From: Streptomyces geranii
Lineage (GTDB): Bacteria > Actinomycetota > Actinomycetes > Streptomycetales > Streptomycetaceae
DNA: 64,000 nucleotides
Reading direction: 5' to 3'
Assembly: GCF_002954775.1 (NCBI RefSeq)
Contig: NZ_PJME01000045.1
Span: forward strand, 16,005-80,004
Part shown: positions 33,082-43,073 of the stretch, piece by piece
Numbering within the stretch: position 1 is the stretch's first letter
Layout: every line of letters starts with the position of its first letter
Made by a program: the position numbers and the translations under genes
The notes under the pieces: generated by a model
What the model saw: the letters and a program-made list of their open reading frames with translations, nothing else
The model's database searches: none
What the model was told of the DNA's origin: nothing

Positions 33082-33650
33082 GGAAACTCGAAGCGGAGGT
33101 TCCAGCGGCCCGCACGGCCCGTGACGACCGTCGTCGACAGTGGGCGGACGTCGAGGTTCCAGTAGGTCGAGGGCGGCGCCTTCAGGGCGTAGACGAGGGC
33201 CGCCCGGACGACCGCGGGCTCCGCCACGGCGACGATCCGGCCGCCGTCCTCGATCGGCCGGGTGTCGAGCCAGTCGCCGACGCGTGAGATGAAGTCGAGC
33301 AGCGACTCGCCGCCGTGGGGTGTGGCGCGCGGGTCGGCGAGCCAGGTGTCCACCGACTCGGGCTCCCGGGCCATCGCCTCGCCGAGGGTGAGCCCGCGCC
33401 AGCGGCCCATGTCGCAGTCGCGCAGGGCGAGTTGGACGAGCGGCCCGTAGCCGAGTGCGTCCCCGGTGGCCCGGCTGCGGGGCGTCGGCGAGCAGTAGCG
33501 CAGCTCGGCCGCCGCCAGCGGCACCAGCTCGGGGGCGGCGCGCTGCACCTCCTCCCATCCGGCCTGGTCGAGCGGCCGGTCGTCGTCGAAGCGCTCGGCG
33601 AGCAGCGAGGAGCTGCGAGCGGCGGCGACGAAGGTGACCCGAAGTGGCAT
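33063..33650 (-). CDS. Degenerate histidine-phosphatase-family protein
   Basis: 195 residues with the overall phosphoglycerate-mutase-like layout: LDQAGWEEVQRAAPEL, YCSPTPRSRATGDAL (normally SxxxRAxxTA), CDMGRWRGLTLGEA, and GGESLLDFISRVGDWLD. The catalytic RHG at the N-terminus is missing: the strand reads VTFVAAARSSS. The second catalytic His (usually in a VxHGxxIR segment) is also gone: VAVAEPAVVRAAL. Without either His it cannot form a phosphohistidine, so it is likely a pseudoenzyme that binds a ligand or protein. The reading frame is intact, so it is not a decayed gene. Confidence 0.78.
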   Translation of the reverse strand: MPLRVTFVAAARSSSLLAERFDDDRPLDQAGWEEVQRAAPELVPLAAAELRYCSPTPRSRATGDALGYGPLVQLALRDCDMGRWRGLTLGEAMAREPESVDTWLADPRATPHGGESLLDFISRVGDWLDTRPIEDGGRIVAVAEPAVVRAALVYALKAPPSTYWNLDVRPLSTTVVTGRAGRWNLRFEFPQSARA

Positions 33651-33691
33651 GCGGCGATGGTGGGCCGGGAGAGTAGGCAGGTCAAGGGGTG

Positions 33692-34165
33692 TTACTCAGG
33701 AGTTATCGAGGGTCCGCGAGTGCTTCGGGCGAAATAGAGCGCCATCCACTGGTCGGGCTTCTCCAGCGGCCGGAAACCGATCTTCTCGTAGACACCGTGC
33801 GCGTCCTTCGTGGCGAGCAGGATGCGGTGCACCCCGAGCCCCCCGAGGTGATCACGGACCTCACGCACCATCGCCGTACCCACCCCCGTGCCCCGCGCCG
33901 ACCGGTCGACGTACACATCGCACAGCCAGGCGAACAGCGCGTGATCGGTGACGACGCGCGCGTAGGCCACCTGATCCCCCGAAGCCGTGTCGTACACCCC
34001 GAAGTTGAGGGAGTGCGCCACCGCGTCCTCGAATCTCTCCCGGGGCCGCTCCAGCGCCCAGTAGGCATCGGTCGCCAGCCACCGGTGGACCCGCTCGACA
34101 TCGACCCGGGCGGGGTCGACGGAGATCTCGTAGCCCTCGGGGAGGGCGGGTACGTCGTCGCTCAT
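33692..34165 (-). CDS. GNAT family N-acetyltransferase
   Basis: 157 residues. The acetyl-CoA loop is in DVYVDRSARGTGVGTAMVREV and the C-terminal part has LATKDAHGVYEKIGFRPL, both standard for small GNATs. ATG start without a strong Shine-Dalgarno. Substrate unknown. It sits 60 bases after the MocR gene and 41 before the degenerate phosphatase, all on the minus strand. Confidence 0.86.
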   Translation of the reverse strand: MSDDVPALPEGYEISVDPARVDVERVHRWLATDAYWALERPRERFEDAVAHSLNFGVYDTASGDQVAYARVVTDHALFAWLCDVYVDRSARGTGVGTAMVREVRDHLGGLGVHRILLATKDAHGVYEKIGFRPLEKPDQWMALYFARSTRGPSITPE

Positions 34166-34225
34166 GGCGGGAGGTTCACAGCCCCGGGCGGACGCTGTCC
34201 AGCCGTTTTCCGGGGCCGCGCGCCC

Positions 34226-35657
34226 TCAGAGCACCTCGTCGCAGGCGGTACGCAGCCTCCGTACGCCCTCCGCGATCTCCCCAGTCCCCGCGACCGCCGC
34301 GAAGCTCAACCGGACGTGTGGTGCCGGGGGTTCGGCGCTGAAGTAGGGGCGGCCGGGGGTGATCGCGACGCCCGCGCGCAGGGCGGCTGCGACCAGGGCC
34401 GCCTCGTCGGTGCCGTCGGGCAGGCGCAGCCAGAGGTGGTAGCCGCCCGACGGGATGTGCGGCAGGGCGAGTTGGGGGAGGCCGGCGAGGAGGGCTGAGG
34501 TCATGGCGTCCCTGCGGACCCTCAACTCCGTTGACACCGACCGCAGATGGCGGGGCCAGGCCGGGGAGCCGACCAGTTCCAGGGCCGCCTCCTGGAGCGG
34601 GCGCGGCACGAAGAAGGTGTCGACGATCTGGATGGCGCGCAGCCTTTCCAGTACCGGGCCACGGGCCGCCAGGGCGCTCACCCGGAAGCTCGGTGAGGTC
34701 GCCTTGGTGAGGGAGCCGACGTGGACGACGACGCCGTCGGGGTCCTCCGCCGCGAGCGGGCGGGGCAGCGGCGGCGCGTCCTCGTGCACCAGGCGCCGTA
34801 CGAAGTCGTCCTCGATCACGAAGGCGCCGGCCTCGCGGGCGATCCGCAGTACCTCGCCGCGCCGTTCGGGGGCGAGGACGGCGCCGGTCGGGTTCTGGAA
34901 GAGGGGCTGGCAGACGAACACCCGGGCGCCGGTCGCCCGGAACGCGTCGGCGAGCAGCGGCGGGCGTACCCCGTCCGCGTCCACCGGGACCGGGACCGGG
35001 CGCAGTCCGGCCGCGCGGGCGATGGCGAGCATGCCGGGGTAGGTGGGCGACTCGACCAGGACCGGGGCGCCGGGCGGGGCGAGGGCGCGCAGGGCTGTCG
35101 TGAGCGCTGCCTGGCCGCCCGCCGTGATCAGTACCTCGGCTGCCGAGACGGCTCCGCCGATGCCCCGCGCGAACCATTCGCGCAGCTCCGGCAGTCCGTC
35201 CAGGGGCGGTCGGCCCCAGGCCCCGGGTCGGCGTCCGGCGCGCGAGAGGGCCGCCGCCATGGCTCGCTCGGGCTGGAGGGAGGGGTGCAGATAGCCGCCG
35301 TTGAACTCGATCACGCCGGGCGGCGGCGCGGCGAGCGTGACGACGACCCCGGAGGCGTTCACCGTGCGCGGTACGAGGTCGGCGGCGCCGTCCGCGCTCA
35401 GCGCGACCTCCTGCCAGGAGGTGTCCCCGGCGGGGTCGGCCGAGGGGCGGGGCTCGGCGCGGTAGGCGCCCGCGCCCGGGCGGGTCACCACCAGGCCCTC
35501 GGCGGCCAGCTGTGCGAGGGCCCGGGAGACGGTCACCGGGCTGACCCGGTAGCGGTCCACCAGCGCCCGACTGGACGGCAGCTTTCCACCTGGAGAGTAG
35601 CGGTTCAGCTCCTCTCGCAGCCTGTTCGCCAGTTCGCCCACACTGCTACGCTCGTGC

Positions 35658-35659
<2 letters not shown>
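34226..35659 (-). CDS. MocR-type GntR/aminotransferase regulator
   Basis: 477 residues. An N-terminal winged helix (about 1-70) contains PSSRALVDRYRVSPVTVSRALAQL; the rest (about 110-477) is a fold-I aminotransferase-like domain with TAGGQAALTTAL, QNPTGAVL and the PLP Lys in SLTKATSPSFR near residue 318. Such proteins sense PLP with an amino acid and control a neighbouring gene. The start ATG (35659) shares two bases with the ATG of the divergent EamA permease, so any operator lies within the coding sequences of the two genes. It likely controls that permease. Confidence 0.9.
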
Positions 35660-36659
<1,000 letters not shown>

Positions 36660-36676
36660 GATGAGGAGGCCTGCAG

Positions 36677-36871
36677 ATGCGCGCAACGGTGGGCGACCAG
36701 CTTGTCCAGCACGGCAGGGTGGTAGGTCAGCACGACCAGATCTCGGAGGTCGTCGAGGTCATGGGCCAGGAGGGCACTCCCCCGTACCGCGTCCGTTTCC
36801 CGGACGGGCACGAGGCAGTGATGTCCCCCGGCCCGGACTGCGAGGTCCGCCACAAGGACGCCGACCGCTAG
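36677..36871 (+). CDS. DUF1918 protein
   Basis: 64 residues, the whole length of the DUF1918 family: MRATVGDQLVQHG at the start, then the beta-rich DQISEVVEVMGQEGTPPYRV and FPDGHEAVMSPGPDCEV. Small SH3-like barrel, role unknown, widespread in actinomycetes. ATG with GAGGAGG seven bases upstream. Seventeen bases after the EamA stop, probably on the same message. Confidence 0.9.
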   Translation: MRATVGDQLVQHGRVVGQHDQISEVVEVMGQEGTPPYRVRFPDGHEAVMSPGPDCEVRHKDADR

Positions 36872-36928
36872 GCGCTCCGCTCTGCGTGGAGTGCCGCGAT
36901 GTGTCGTCAGTCGTCTGCGGCGGCATCG

Positions 36929-36966
36929 TGGCTGGTCGCGCAGTTCCCCGCGCCCCTTTGGGGCGC
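36929..36966. repeat. Dispersed intergenic repeat, copy 5, with hairpin
   Basis: Exact core (36929-36957) running into a GCGCCCC-TTT-GGGGCGC stem (36950-36966), as in copy 1, between convergent DUF1918 and glycosidase genes. Confidence 0.8.
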
Positions 36967-36972
36967 CGGTGG

Positions 36973-38259
36973 TCAGCGCGGTGGCATCGCCGACCCCTGG
37001 TAGTGGTCGGCGACCACCCGGGCCATGGCGCCGATCTTGTCGACGCCGACCTCCTTCGCCGAGAAGAAGACATGCCCGCGCGCCTCGGGGTAGCCCGCGG
37101 CGAGGGTCAGGTGTTTCGACAGCTCGGCCGGGTCCTGCCAGGCCGCGGGCTGCGCCGGGTCGCCCGCCTTGTACAGCGCCTCGCCGACGTACAGCTTCGT
37201 GCCCGTGCCCTTCGCGGTCGCCGCCCACCAGGGCAGCAGCTTCGCGTAGTCGGCGGCGGCGAAGCCGATGTTCCAGTAGATCTGCGGGCAGATGTAGTCG
37301 ATCCAGTTCTGCCGCACCCATTTCCTGGTGTCCGCGAACAGGTCGTCGTACGTCTGCACACCCGCCTTCGTGTCCGAACCGAGCGGGTCGGTCGCCACGT
37401 TGCGCCACACACCGAAGGGGCTGATCCCGAAGTCGGCGCCGGGGCGTACGGCCTTGATGCGGGCGGCCGTCTCCAGGACCAGCTTGTCGATGTTGTCGCG
37501 CCGCCAGGAGGCCCGGTCGGGGAAGGCGCCGCCGTACTTCGCGTACTCGGCGTCGTCGTCGAAGGTCTGGCCCGCGACCGGGTACGGGTAGAAGTAGTCG
37601 TCCCAGTGGACGCCGTCGATGTCGTACTTCGCCACCGCGTCGAGCATCGCGTCCTGGACGAAGCGGCGGACCTCCGGCAGACCCGGGTTGTAGTACAGCT
37701 TGCCGCCGTACGGCACCACCCAGTCCGGGTTCTTTCGCGCCGGGTGGGAGGCGACGAGCTTGGTGGGGTCGGTGTGGTTGGCGATGCGGTACGGGTTGAA
37801 CCAGGCGTGCAGTTCGAGGCCGCGGGCGTGCGCCTCCGTGACCGCCGTGCCCAGCGGGTCCCAGCCGGGGTCCTTGCCCTGGGTGCCGGTGAGGACCTGC
37901 GACCAGGGCTCGTAGGGCGAGGGCCACAGGGCGTCGGCGGTCGGGCGGACCTGGAAGAACACCGCGTTCAGGCGCCGGTTGACCGCCGTGTCGAGGTGGG
38001 CGACCAGCTCGGCGCGCTGCTGCGACGCGGTGAGTCCCTGCTTCGACGGCCAGTCACGGTTGGCGACCGTGGCCAGCCACATGCCCCGCAGCTCGCCCGT
38101 CGCCCGCTTGCCCTTGCCGTTGCCGTTGCCCTTCGGCTCGCTCGGCTCCGCACCGGCCAGCGCGGCTCCCGCCACCGCGCCGCCCGCCACGAGTGTCGAC
38201 AGGGCCGTCACCGCGAACGCCCGCCGTGACATGCGCGCGTGCCGCGCCTTCCCGCTCAT
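36973..38259 (-). CDS. Exported GHL10-type glycoside hydrolase (YngK-like)
   Basis: 428 residues. A Tat signal is clear: MSRRAFAVTALSTLVAGG at residues 10-27, ending AGA near 35. The mature protein has the GHL10 core: GELRGMWLATVANRDWPS, FFQVRPTADALWPS, HAWFNPYRI, GVHWDDYFYPYP with the conserved Asp pair, and FGISPFGVWRN. Related proteins cut bacterial surface polysaccharide or galactosaminoglycan-like polymers; the substrate here is not clear. ATG with GGAGG seven bases upstream. Divergent from the 3-hydroxybutyryl-CoA dehydrogenase gene. Confidence 0.88.
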   Translation of the reverse strand: MSGKARHARMSRRAFAVTALSTLVAGGAVAGAALAGAEPSEPKGNGNGKGKRATGELRGMWLATVANRDWPSKQGLTASQQRAELVAHLDTAVNRRLNAVFFQVRPTADALWPSPYEPWSQVLTGTQGKDPGWDPLGTAVTEAHARGLELHAWFNPYRIANHTDPTKLVASHPARKNPDWVVPYGGKLYYNPGLPEVRRFVQDAMLDAVAKYDIDGVHWDDYFYPYPVAGQTFDDDAEYAKYGGAFPDRASWRRDNIDKLVLETAARIKAVRPGADFGISPFGVWRNVATDPLGSDTKAGVQTYDDLFADTRKWVRQNWIDYICPQIYWNIGFAAADYAKLLPWWAATAKGTGTKLYVGEALYKAGDPAQPAAWQDPAELSKHLTLAAGYPEARGHVFFSAKEVGVDKIGAMARVVADHYQGSAMPPR

Positions 38260-38427
38260 TTCCGTACCTCCGCTGTGCGCTGTGTCGGACAAGTCACAGA
38301 CCGTCCGCACCCGTCCCGGGCCACACTCCCATGGGAGGCCCGGACAATTGCGCAATGGCCGCCGAAGGTAACGTGCGGGTTTGGCGCAGGCCTGACGGCA
38401 GTGCGGATGATCAGTGAAAGGGACGAT

Positions 38428-39288
38428 GTGACCGACATCGAGCGGGTCGGAGTTGTGGGCTGCGGCCAGATGGGGGCGGGCATCGCCGAGGTGTGCGCCC
38501 GTTCCGGCCTGGACGTGAAGGTCGCCGAGACCACCGGCGAGGCCCTGGAGTTCGGCCGCACCCGGCTGTTCAACTCCCTCTCCAAGGCGGCCGAACGCGG
38601 CAAGATCTCCGAGCAGGAACGGGACGAGACGCTGGCGCGGCTCAGCTTCACCACCGACCTCGGCGAGTTCGCGGACCGCGACCTGGTCGTCGAGGCCGTC
38701 GTCGAGAACGAGCAGGTGAAGACGGAGATCTTCCAGGTCCTCGACCAGGTGGTGACCCGCCCGGACGCGATCCTCGCCTCGAACACCTCCTCGATCCCCC
38801 TGGTGAAGCTGGCCGTCGCGACCTCCCGGCCGGACCAGGTCGTCGGCATCCACTTCTTCAACCCGGCCCCGGTGCAGAAGCTCGTCGAGCTGATCCCGGC
38901 GCTCACCACCTCCGAGGGAACCCTCGCCCGCGCCCAGTCGTTCGCCGAGAAGACTCTCGGCAAGCACGCGATCCGCGCCCAGGACCGCTCCGGCTTCGTG
39001 GTCAACGCCCTGCTGATCCCGTATCTGCTCTCCGCGATCCGGATGTTCGAGTCGGGCATGGCCAGCCGCGAGGACATCGACAACGGCATGGAGATGGGCT
39101 GCGCCCACCCGATGGGCCCCCTGAAGCTCTCCGACCTGATCGGCCTGGACACGGTCGCCTCGGTCGCGTTCAGCATGTACGAGGAGTACAAGGAGCCGCT
39201 GTACGCCGCTCCCCCGCTGCTCCAGCGCATGGTCGACGCGGGCCGGCTGGGCCGGAAGTCCGGCTCGGGCTTCTACACCTACGCCTAG
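38428..39288 (+). CDS. 3-hydroxybutyryl-CoA dehydrogenase
   Basis: 286 residues, typical for single-domain FadB2/Hbd enzymes. The NAD motif GVVGCGQMGAGIAEV is at residues 8-22; the catalytic His/Glu region is VVGIHFFNPAPVQKLVEL; DRSGFVVNALLIPYL and the C-terminal GRKSGSGFYTYA are typical. It interconverts 3-hydroxybutyryl-CoA and acetoacetyl-CoA in fatty-acid breakdown or butyryl-CoA supply. GTG start with AAAGGGA chosen over an ATG seven codons earlier without a ribosome binding site. A 12-bp terminator follows the stop. Confidence 0.93.
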   Translation: MTDIERVGVVGCGQMGAGIAEVCARSGLDVKVAETTGEALEFGRTRLFNSLSKAAERGKISEQERDETLARLSFTTDLGEFADRDLVVEAVVENEQVKTEIFQVLDQVVTRPDAILASNTSSIPLVKLAVATSRPDQVVGIHFFNPAPVQKLVELIPALTTSEGTLARAQSFAEKTLGKHAIRAQDRSGFVVNALLIPYLLSAIRMFESGMASREDIDNGMEMGCAHPMGPLKLSDLIGLDTVASVAFSMYEEYKEPLYAAPPLLQRMVDAGRLGRKSGSGFYTYA

Positions 39289-39321
39289 CGACCTCACCCA
39301 GCGTCACACTGGGGCGTTACA

Positions 39322-39353
39322 CGGGCCCGGCACCCTTCGGAGTGCCGGGCCCG
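39322..39353 (+). terminator. 12-bp perfect hairpin after 3-hydroxybutyryl-CoA dehydrogenase
   Basis: cgggcccggcac (39322-39333) and gtgccgggcccg (39342-39353) around an 8-base loop (ccttcgga), 33 bases past the stop. Confidence 0.85.
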
Positions 39354-39483
39354 CCGCATTCACACACCGTGTGCGCGCCGGACACGCATATGCCGCTCGC
39401 ACACTCTCCCCACGCGCCCACCAGGCGAGTTGACTCATGGTGCGCAATCGAGGGATGTGACGACTACGGAAAGGAGCGGACAC

Positions 39484-39741
39484 GTGACCGCCGACCCCGA
39501 GCATCCCGTGGCCCATGGAGAACTCGCAGAGTTACGCCGCCGACTCGATGTCGCGTACGCGCGCGTCGAGGGAGGGCTGGCCCTGCTCAGTCATCGCACT
39601 AAGGAGACGGACAAGGAACTCGACGACCTGAGCACACGCGTCGTCCACCTGGAACACGGCCGATGGCCCCTGCCGGCCGTCGCGGCCCTCACGGCCCTGG
39701 GGGCCCTGGCCGTGACGGTCTGGCAGGCACTCGGCCGCTGA
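39484..39741 (+). CDS. Small tail-anchored membrane protein with coiled coil
   Basis: 85 residues. About 10-58 is charged and helical with heptad-like spacing (LRRRLDVAYARVEGGLALL, TDKELDDLSTRVVHL), probably a coiled coil. Residues about 61-80 form one membrane helix (LPAVAALTALGALAVTVWQAL), leaving almost nothing outside. GTG start with GGAG nine bases upstream. Function unknown. Convergent with the Nudix gene, 10 bases apart. Confidence 0.78.
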   Translation: MTADPEHPVAHGELAELRRRLDVAYARVEGGLALLSHRTKETDKELDDLSTRVVHLEHGRWPLPAVAALTALGALAVTVWQALGR

Positions 39742-39751
39742 GCAGTGCGCC

Positions 39752-40291
39752 TCAGGTGTCCTGGCCGAGCCTGAGATGGTGCAACAGCAGTAGCGCCGCC
39801 GCCATGTTGGCGGCCGGGACCTCCCCGCGGGCGACCAGGTCGGGGACGAGTTTGAGGGGGATCCACTCCCTGCGGTCCGACTCGAAGTCGTCCACGGGAT
39901 GCCCGATGTACTCACCCTCCTCCGCCCAGTAGATGTGGTGCCGGGCGTCGGTGAGCCCGTTGGACGGCTCCACGCTCATCAGATGCCGCAGGGGTCCCGG
40001 CCGCCAGCCCGTCTCCTCCTCCAACTCCCTGGCGGCGGCGAGGGCGATGTCCTCGCCGTCCTCCACGACCCCGGCCGCGAGTTCCCACCCCCAGCTGTCG
40101 GTGATGAACCGGTGCCGCCACAGCAGGAGTACCTCGTTGGCCTCGTTCACCACCGTGGCCACGGCGACGGGCCTCAGCCGTATCAGGAAGTGGTCGAGAT
40201 GCCGCCCGTCCGGCAGTTCGACATCTGCGAGATTGACCTGGAACCAGCGATTTTCATACACAGTTTGTTCGTTCTGTTTCGTCCACTGCAC
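39752..40291 (-). CDS. Nudix hydrolase
   Basis: 179 residues. The Nudix box is intact: GVVEDGEDIALAAARELEEETGW, with the RExxEE metal-binding core. The surrounding sequence (LLLWRHRFITDSWGWELAAG) resembles ADP-ribose/nucleoside-diphosphate-sugar pyrophosphatases. GTG start at 40291, with GGAAGGTGG about ten bases upstream, chosen over the longer frame. It follows the NsdA-like gene on the same strand, 75 bases downstream. Confidence 0.9.
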   Translation of the reverse strand: MQWTKQNEQTVYENRWFQVNLADVELPDGRHLDHFLIRLRPVAVATVVNEANEVLLLWRHRFITDSWGWELAAGVVEDGEDIALAAARELEEETGWRPGPLRHLMSVEPSNGLTDARHHIYWAEEGEYIGHPVDDFESDRREWIPLKLVPDLVARGEVPAANMAAALLLLHHLRLGQDT

Positions 40292-40366
40292 GGTTCTGCC
40301 ACCTTCCGCCGAGTAGATGGCAATATGGCAGCAGGAGCGCGCTGACAGCAGGCGCACAGAACCCGT

Positions 40367-41716
40367 CTAGAGCGGTACGCGCAGTGCCCCGTCGATCAGT
40401 TCGGCCGCCTCGGCGGTGCCCGCGCAGCCGTTTCGCACCAGGTGTTCGCGTACGGCGCGGAGTCTGTCACGCAGGCGCTGGGACTCCATTCCGCGCGCCT
40501 GTTCGGCCATCTGCACCGCGGTGGCCACGGCCTTGTCGGCATTGCCCCGGCGCAGTTCGATCTGGCTGAGCATGGCGAGCCGGTGCACTCTGCCCCGGTC
40601 GTGCGCCGGGTTGTCCACCGCCGCCAACGCGTGCTCCCCCGCCGCCGCCAGGTCCCCGAGGCTCAGCAGCGCCTCCGCCACCTGGACATTGACCAGCCCC
40701 GGCTGGACATAGCCGGTCTCATCGGGTTCGTAACCGCGCCGGATGCGTTCGGCGGCCTGCTCGGCCCGCCGGATGCAGGAGAGGGCGCTGCTGCCGTCGC
40801 CCAGGTGCGCGTACGCCTTGGCCTGCATCGCGTACAGGTCGGAGGCGAGCGCCGGCGTGATGTGCCGGCCCGCCGCCCGCAGCGCGGCCTCCGCGAAGGC
40901 GACGGCCTGCCGGAACTCCCGCATGAACAGCGCCTGGTTGACGAGCAGCGCGATGACGTACGCGCCAAGTCCCCGGTCCCCGCTGGCCTTGGCGAGCCGC
41001 AGCGCCTGGTGGAAGTACCGCTGGGCGAGCCCGTGGGCGTCGGAGTCGTACGCGCAGATACCGGCGACGGCCACCAAGCCGCCCGTGGCACGGTGCAGTT
41101 GGCGTCCGGTGGCGTCGGTGTAGCTGCCGCGCAGCAGGGGCGCGGTCTCGGAGTTCAGGAAGCCGACGATCCGGGCACGGGTCGCTATGCCACCGGCCTT
41201 GCGGTACATCTGCTCGTAGTGGGCGCGGGCGGAACGCAGCATCTCGATGTCGGCCATGCTGACCCGATGCCGCCCGCCACGCGACACGTCGACGTCCTCG
41301 GGCGGGTTCTCCCACTCCCACACCGGCATCACGGCGGGCGTGCCGGTGACGGCGGGAGCGCCGAGGATGTGCGGGCGCTGCTGCTCGTCGGAGCGCCACA
41401 GGGCGGTCGCCCGCTCGACGAACCCGGACAGCGAGGTACCGGCCGTGCCGAGCGGTCCCGCGCTGTCGCCGGACACCCCGAGGCCGATGTCGTCCAGCCG
41501 GACCGGGCGGTGCAGCCGGGCGGCGAGCACCTCGCAGATCAGGTCGGGCACCTGCCCCCTGGGCCGCTGCCCCTTCAACCACCGGGCCACGGCGGTGTGT
41601 TCGTACCGCAGCGCGAGGCCACGGGCCCGGCCGGCCTGGTTGACGTGGGCGGCGAGTCCCGCGTGCGAGATGCCGGCCTCGTCGAGGATGGCGTCGAGCA
41701 AGGTGTTGGGCTGCAT
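40367..41716 (-). CDS. NsdA-like transcriptional regulator with TPR-type helical repeats
   Basis: 449 residues. The N-terminal helix-turn-helix region (about 1-75) reads LLDAILDEAGISHAGLAAHVNQAG...HTAVARWLKGQRPRG, as in the NsdA family of Streptomyces development and antibiotic repressors. The remainder (about 180-449) is helical, with repeats such as AQRYFHQALRLAKASGD and ALSCIRRAEQAAERI typical of tetratricopeptide-like arrays. It probably binds DNA and responds to a small molecule or peptide. ATG with GGAGGG five bases upstream. A perfect palindrome (41775-41789) upstream may be its own binding site. Not nsdA itself by context. Confidence 0.82.
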   Translation of the reverse strand: MQPNTLLDAILDEAGISHAGLAAHVNQAGRARGLALRYEHTAVARWLKGQRPRGQVPDLICEVLAARLHRPVRLDDIGLGVSGDSAGPLGTAGTSLSGFVERATALWRSDEQQRPHILGAPAVTGTPAVMPVWEWENPPEDVDVSRGGRHRVSMADIEMLRSARAHYEQMYRKAGGIATRARIVGFLNSETAPLLRGSYTDATGRQLHRATGGLVAVAGICAYDSDAHGLAQRYFHQALRLAKASGDRGLGAYVIALLVNQALFMREFRQAVAFAEAALRAAGRHITPALASDLYAMQAKAYAHLGDGSSALSCIRRAEQAAERIRRGYEPDETGYVQPGLVNVQVAEALLSLGDLAAAGEHALAAVDNPAHDRGRVHRLAMLSQIELRRGNADKAVATAVQMAEQARGMESQRLRDRLRAVREHLVRNGCAGTAEAAELIDGALRVPL

Positions 41717-41774
41717 GGATGCCCTCCGGTGGCTCTCGGTGCCTGCCGTGTGCGTCAGCGTAATGTGTTCGCCT

Positions 41775-41789
41775 TCACACGGGGTGTGA
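41775..41789. promoter_or_regulatory. Palindrome tcacac-ggg-gtgtga
   Basis: Perfect 6-bp inverted repeat with a 3-base centre, 59-73 bases upstream of the NsdA-like ATG. Candidate operator, possibly for autoregulation. Confidence 0.55.
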
Positions 41790-41946
41790 TCGGAGTACGT
41801 GAACTCGTAGCGTGTGCACGCTGTCGCGGAGAGTGGCTGTCCGGTTGAATGAAATGCCTCGCGTGAGGCTGCCGGGCCGTCGGCTCCCCCTCGTACAGTG
41901 CGGCGGCTCGGCCCAGTGCGGTTGTTTGTCGGCTGCGGGTGCGTGG

Positions 41947-42006
41947 GGGCTGGTCGCGCCCGCGCGGCGGAGCCGCAAATCCAATACAGCCTCACGCCCC
42001 TAAAAG
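41947..42006. repeat. Dispersed intergenic repeat, copy 6, interrupted
   Basis: The left half (gggctggtcgcgc, 41947-41959) and right half (acgcccctaaaagc, 41993-42006) of the repeat are separated by about 33 bases of other DNA that replaces the middle of the core. Confidence 0.65.
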
Positions 42007-42014
42007 CTTGCAGC

Positions 42015-43073
42015 TCACGTGACTTGATGGGCCACCGGGTGTTCCTGCTGCTGTCTCGGCACCTGGCTGCGGTCGTTTCTCAGCACCAGCACAGCCACGT
42101 CGTCCGTCGGAGGGCCGCCGGTGTGTCGCAACAGGCGGGTGAAGATGGCCCGTAGCACCGCCTGCGGGGAGATCGGTTGGGTGCGAACCGCCTCCGCCAG
42201 TACCGCCGGTAAGGGAAAGAAGCGGCCGTGGGCATCCCGGGCGTCCTCAACGCCGTCCGTGTGGAGCAACAGGGACTCGCCGGGAAGGAGTTGGCCGTAG
42301 TGTTCGGCGACCAGTTCGGGTGGCAGGGGGAACGGGCCGAGCGGGGGCAGGGTTTCGGTGGCCGTGAGTACGTCGACCCGGCCGCCGCTGAGCAGATACG
42401 GCGCCGGATGCCCGCAGTTGAAGGCCCGCACCTCGCCGTCCCCACCGATCTCCAGGAGCAGTACGGTGACGAACTCCTCGGAGACCGGGCTGTCGGGGTC
42501 CAGCACGGCCGAGGGCCCCGCCGAGGGGTGTTCGGCACGGGCCCGCTCGCGCAGATGCCGGGCCAGCGCCCGCTCCAACCGCCGCAGTACGCTGCCGAGT
42601 TCGGCCTCGTCGTGCACGGCCTCGCGAAAGCTGCCGAGGACGGCGGCGACGGTCCCGATGGCGGCGATGCCGTGTCCGCGTACGTCGCCCATGACCACCC
42701 GTACGCCGTGCTCGGTGGCGATGACCTCGTACAGGTCGCCGCCGATCACGGCACCCCGGTCGGCGGACAACTGGGCGGCGGCGACCCGGAGTCCGTCGAT
42801 GCGCTGCGGCAACGGACGCAGCAGCACGCCCTGTGCGGCCCCGGCGACCTGCCTGGCGATCCTCAACTCCCGCAGGAGCGCCCGGCGGACGTGGAATATG
42901 AGCCCGGTCCCGACGGCGAAGAAGACGGCACTGGTGACGATCCGCGCCCCCATCCCCTCCTGCTGGGCGAGCGGACAGGCCAGCTTGTACGTGATCGCGG
43001 TGGCCCCCCACACCGTGGGCAACGCGAGCGAGACCACCCGCCGACGCCGCGCACCAGCCTTGATACGGATCAC
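42015..43073 (-). CDS. Membrane PP2C/SpoIIE-family serine phosphatase
   Basis: 352 residues. Two hydrophobic segments at about 12-30 and 38-58 anchor the N-terminus. The SpoIIE domain spans about 95-340: GAVIGGDLYEV, VMGDVRGHGIAAI and TDDVAVLVLR carry the metal-binding Asp/Gly motifs. No sensory domain beyond the membrane part is seen. It should dephosphorylate an anti-sigma antagonist. GTG start at 43073 chosen (G-rich run just upstream); the frame is open to a TTG at 43187 lacking a ribosome binding site. No partner kinase is adjacent. Confidence 0.85.
   Translation of the reverse strand: MIRIKAGARRRRVVSLALPTVWGATAITYKLACPLAQQEGMGARIVTSAVFFAVGTGLIFHVRRALLRELRIARQVAGAAQGVLLRPLPQRIDGLRVAAAQLSADRGAVIGGDLYEVIATEHGVRVVMGDVRGHGIAAIGTVAAVLGSFREAVHDEAELGSVLRRLERALARHLRERARAEHPSAGPSAVLDPDSPVSEEFVTVLLLEIGGDGEVRAFNCGHPAPYLLSGGRVDVLTATETLPPLGPFPLPPELVAEHYGQLLPGESLLLHTDGVEDARDAHGRFFPLPAVLAEAVRTQPISPQAVLRAIFTRLLRHTGGPPTDDVAVLVLRNDRSQVPRQQQEHPVAHQVT

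Larger units (their letters stand above)
41717..42014. other. Intergenic region upstream of the NsdA-like gene
   Basis: 298 bp without a convincing gene. It contains the palindrome at 41775-41789 and an interrupted copy of the dispersed repeat (41947-42006). A 63-codon plus-strand ORF here crosses the repeat and is not convincing. Confidence 0.5.

Noticed and set aside
41812..42003. 63-codon ORF upstream of the NsdA-like gene
   Set aside because: Crosses the dispersed repeat and lacks a ribosome binding site.
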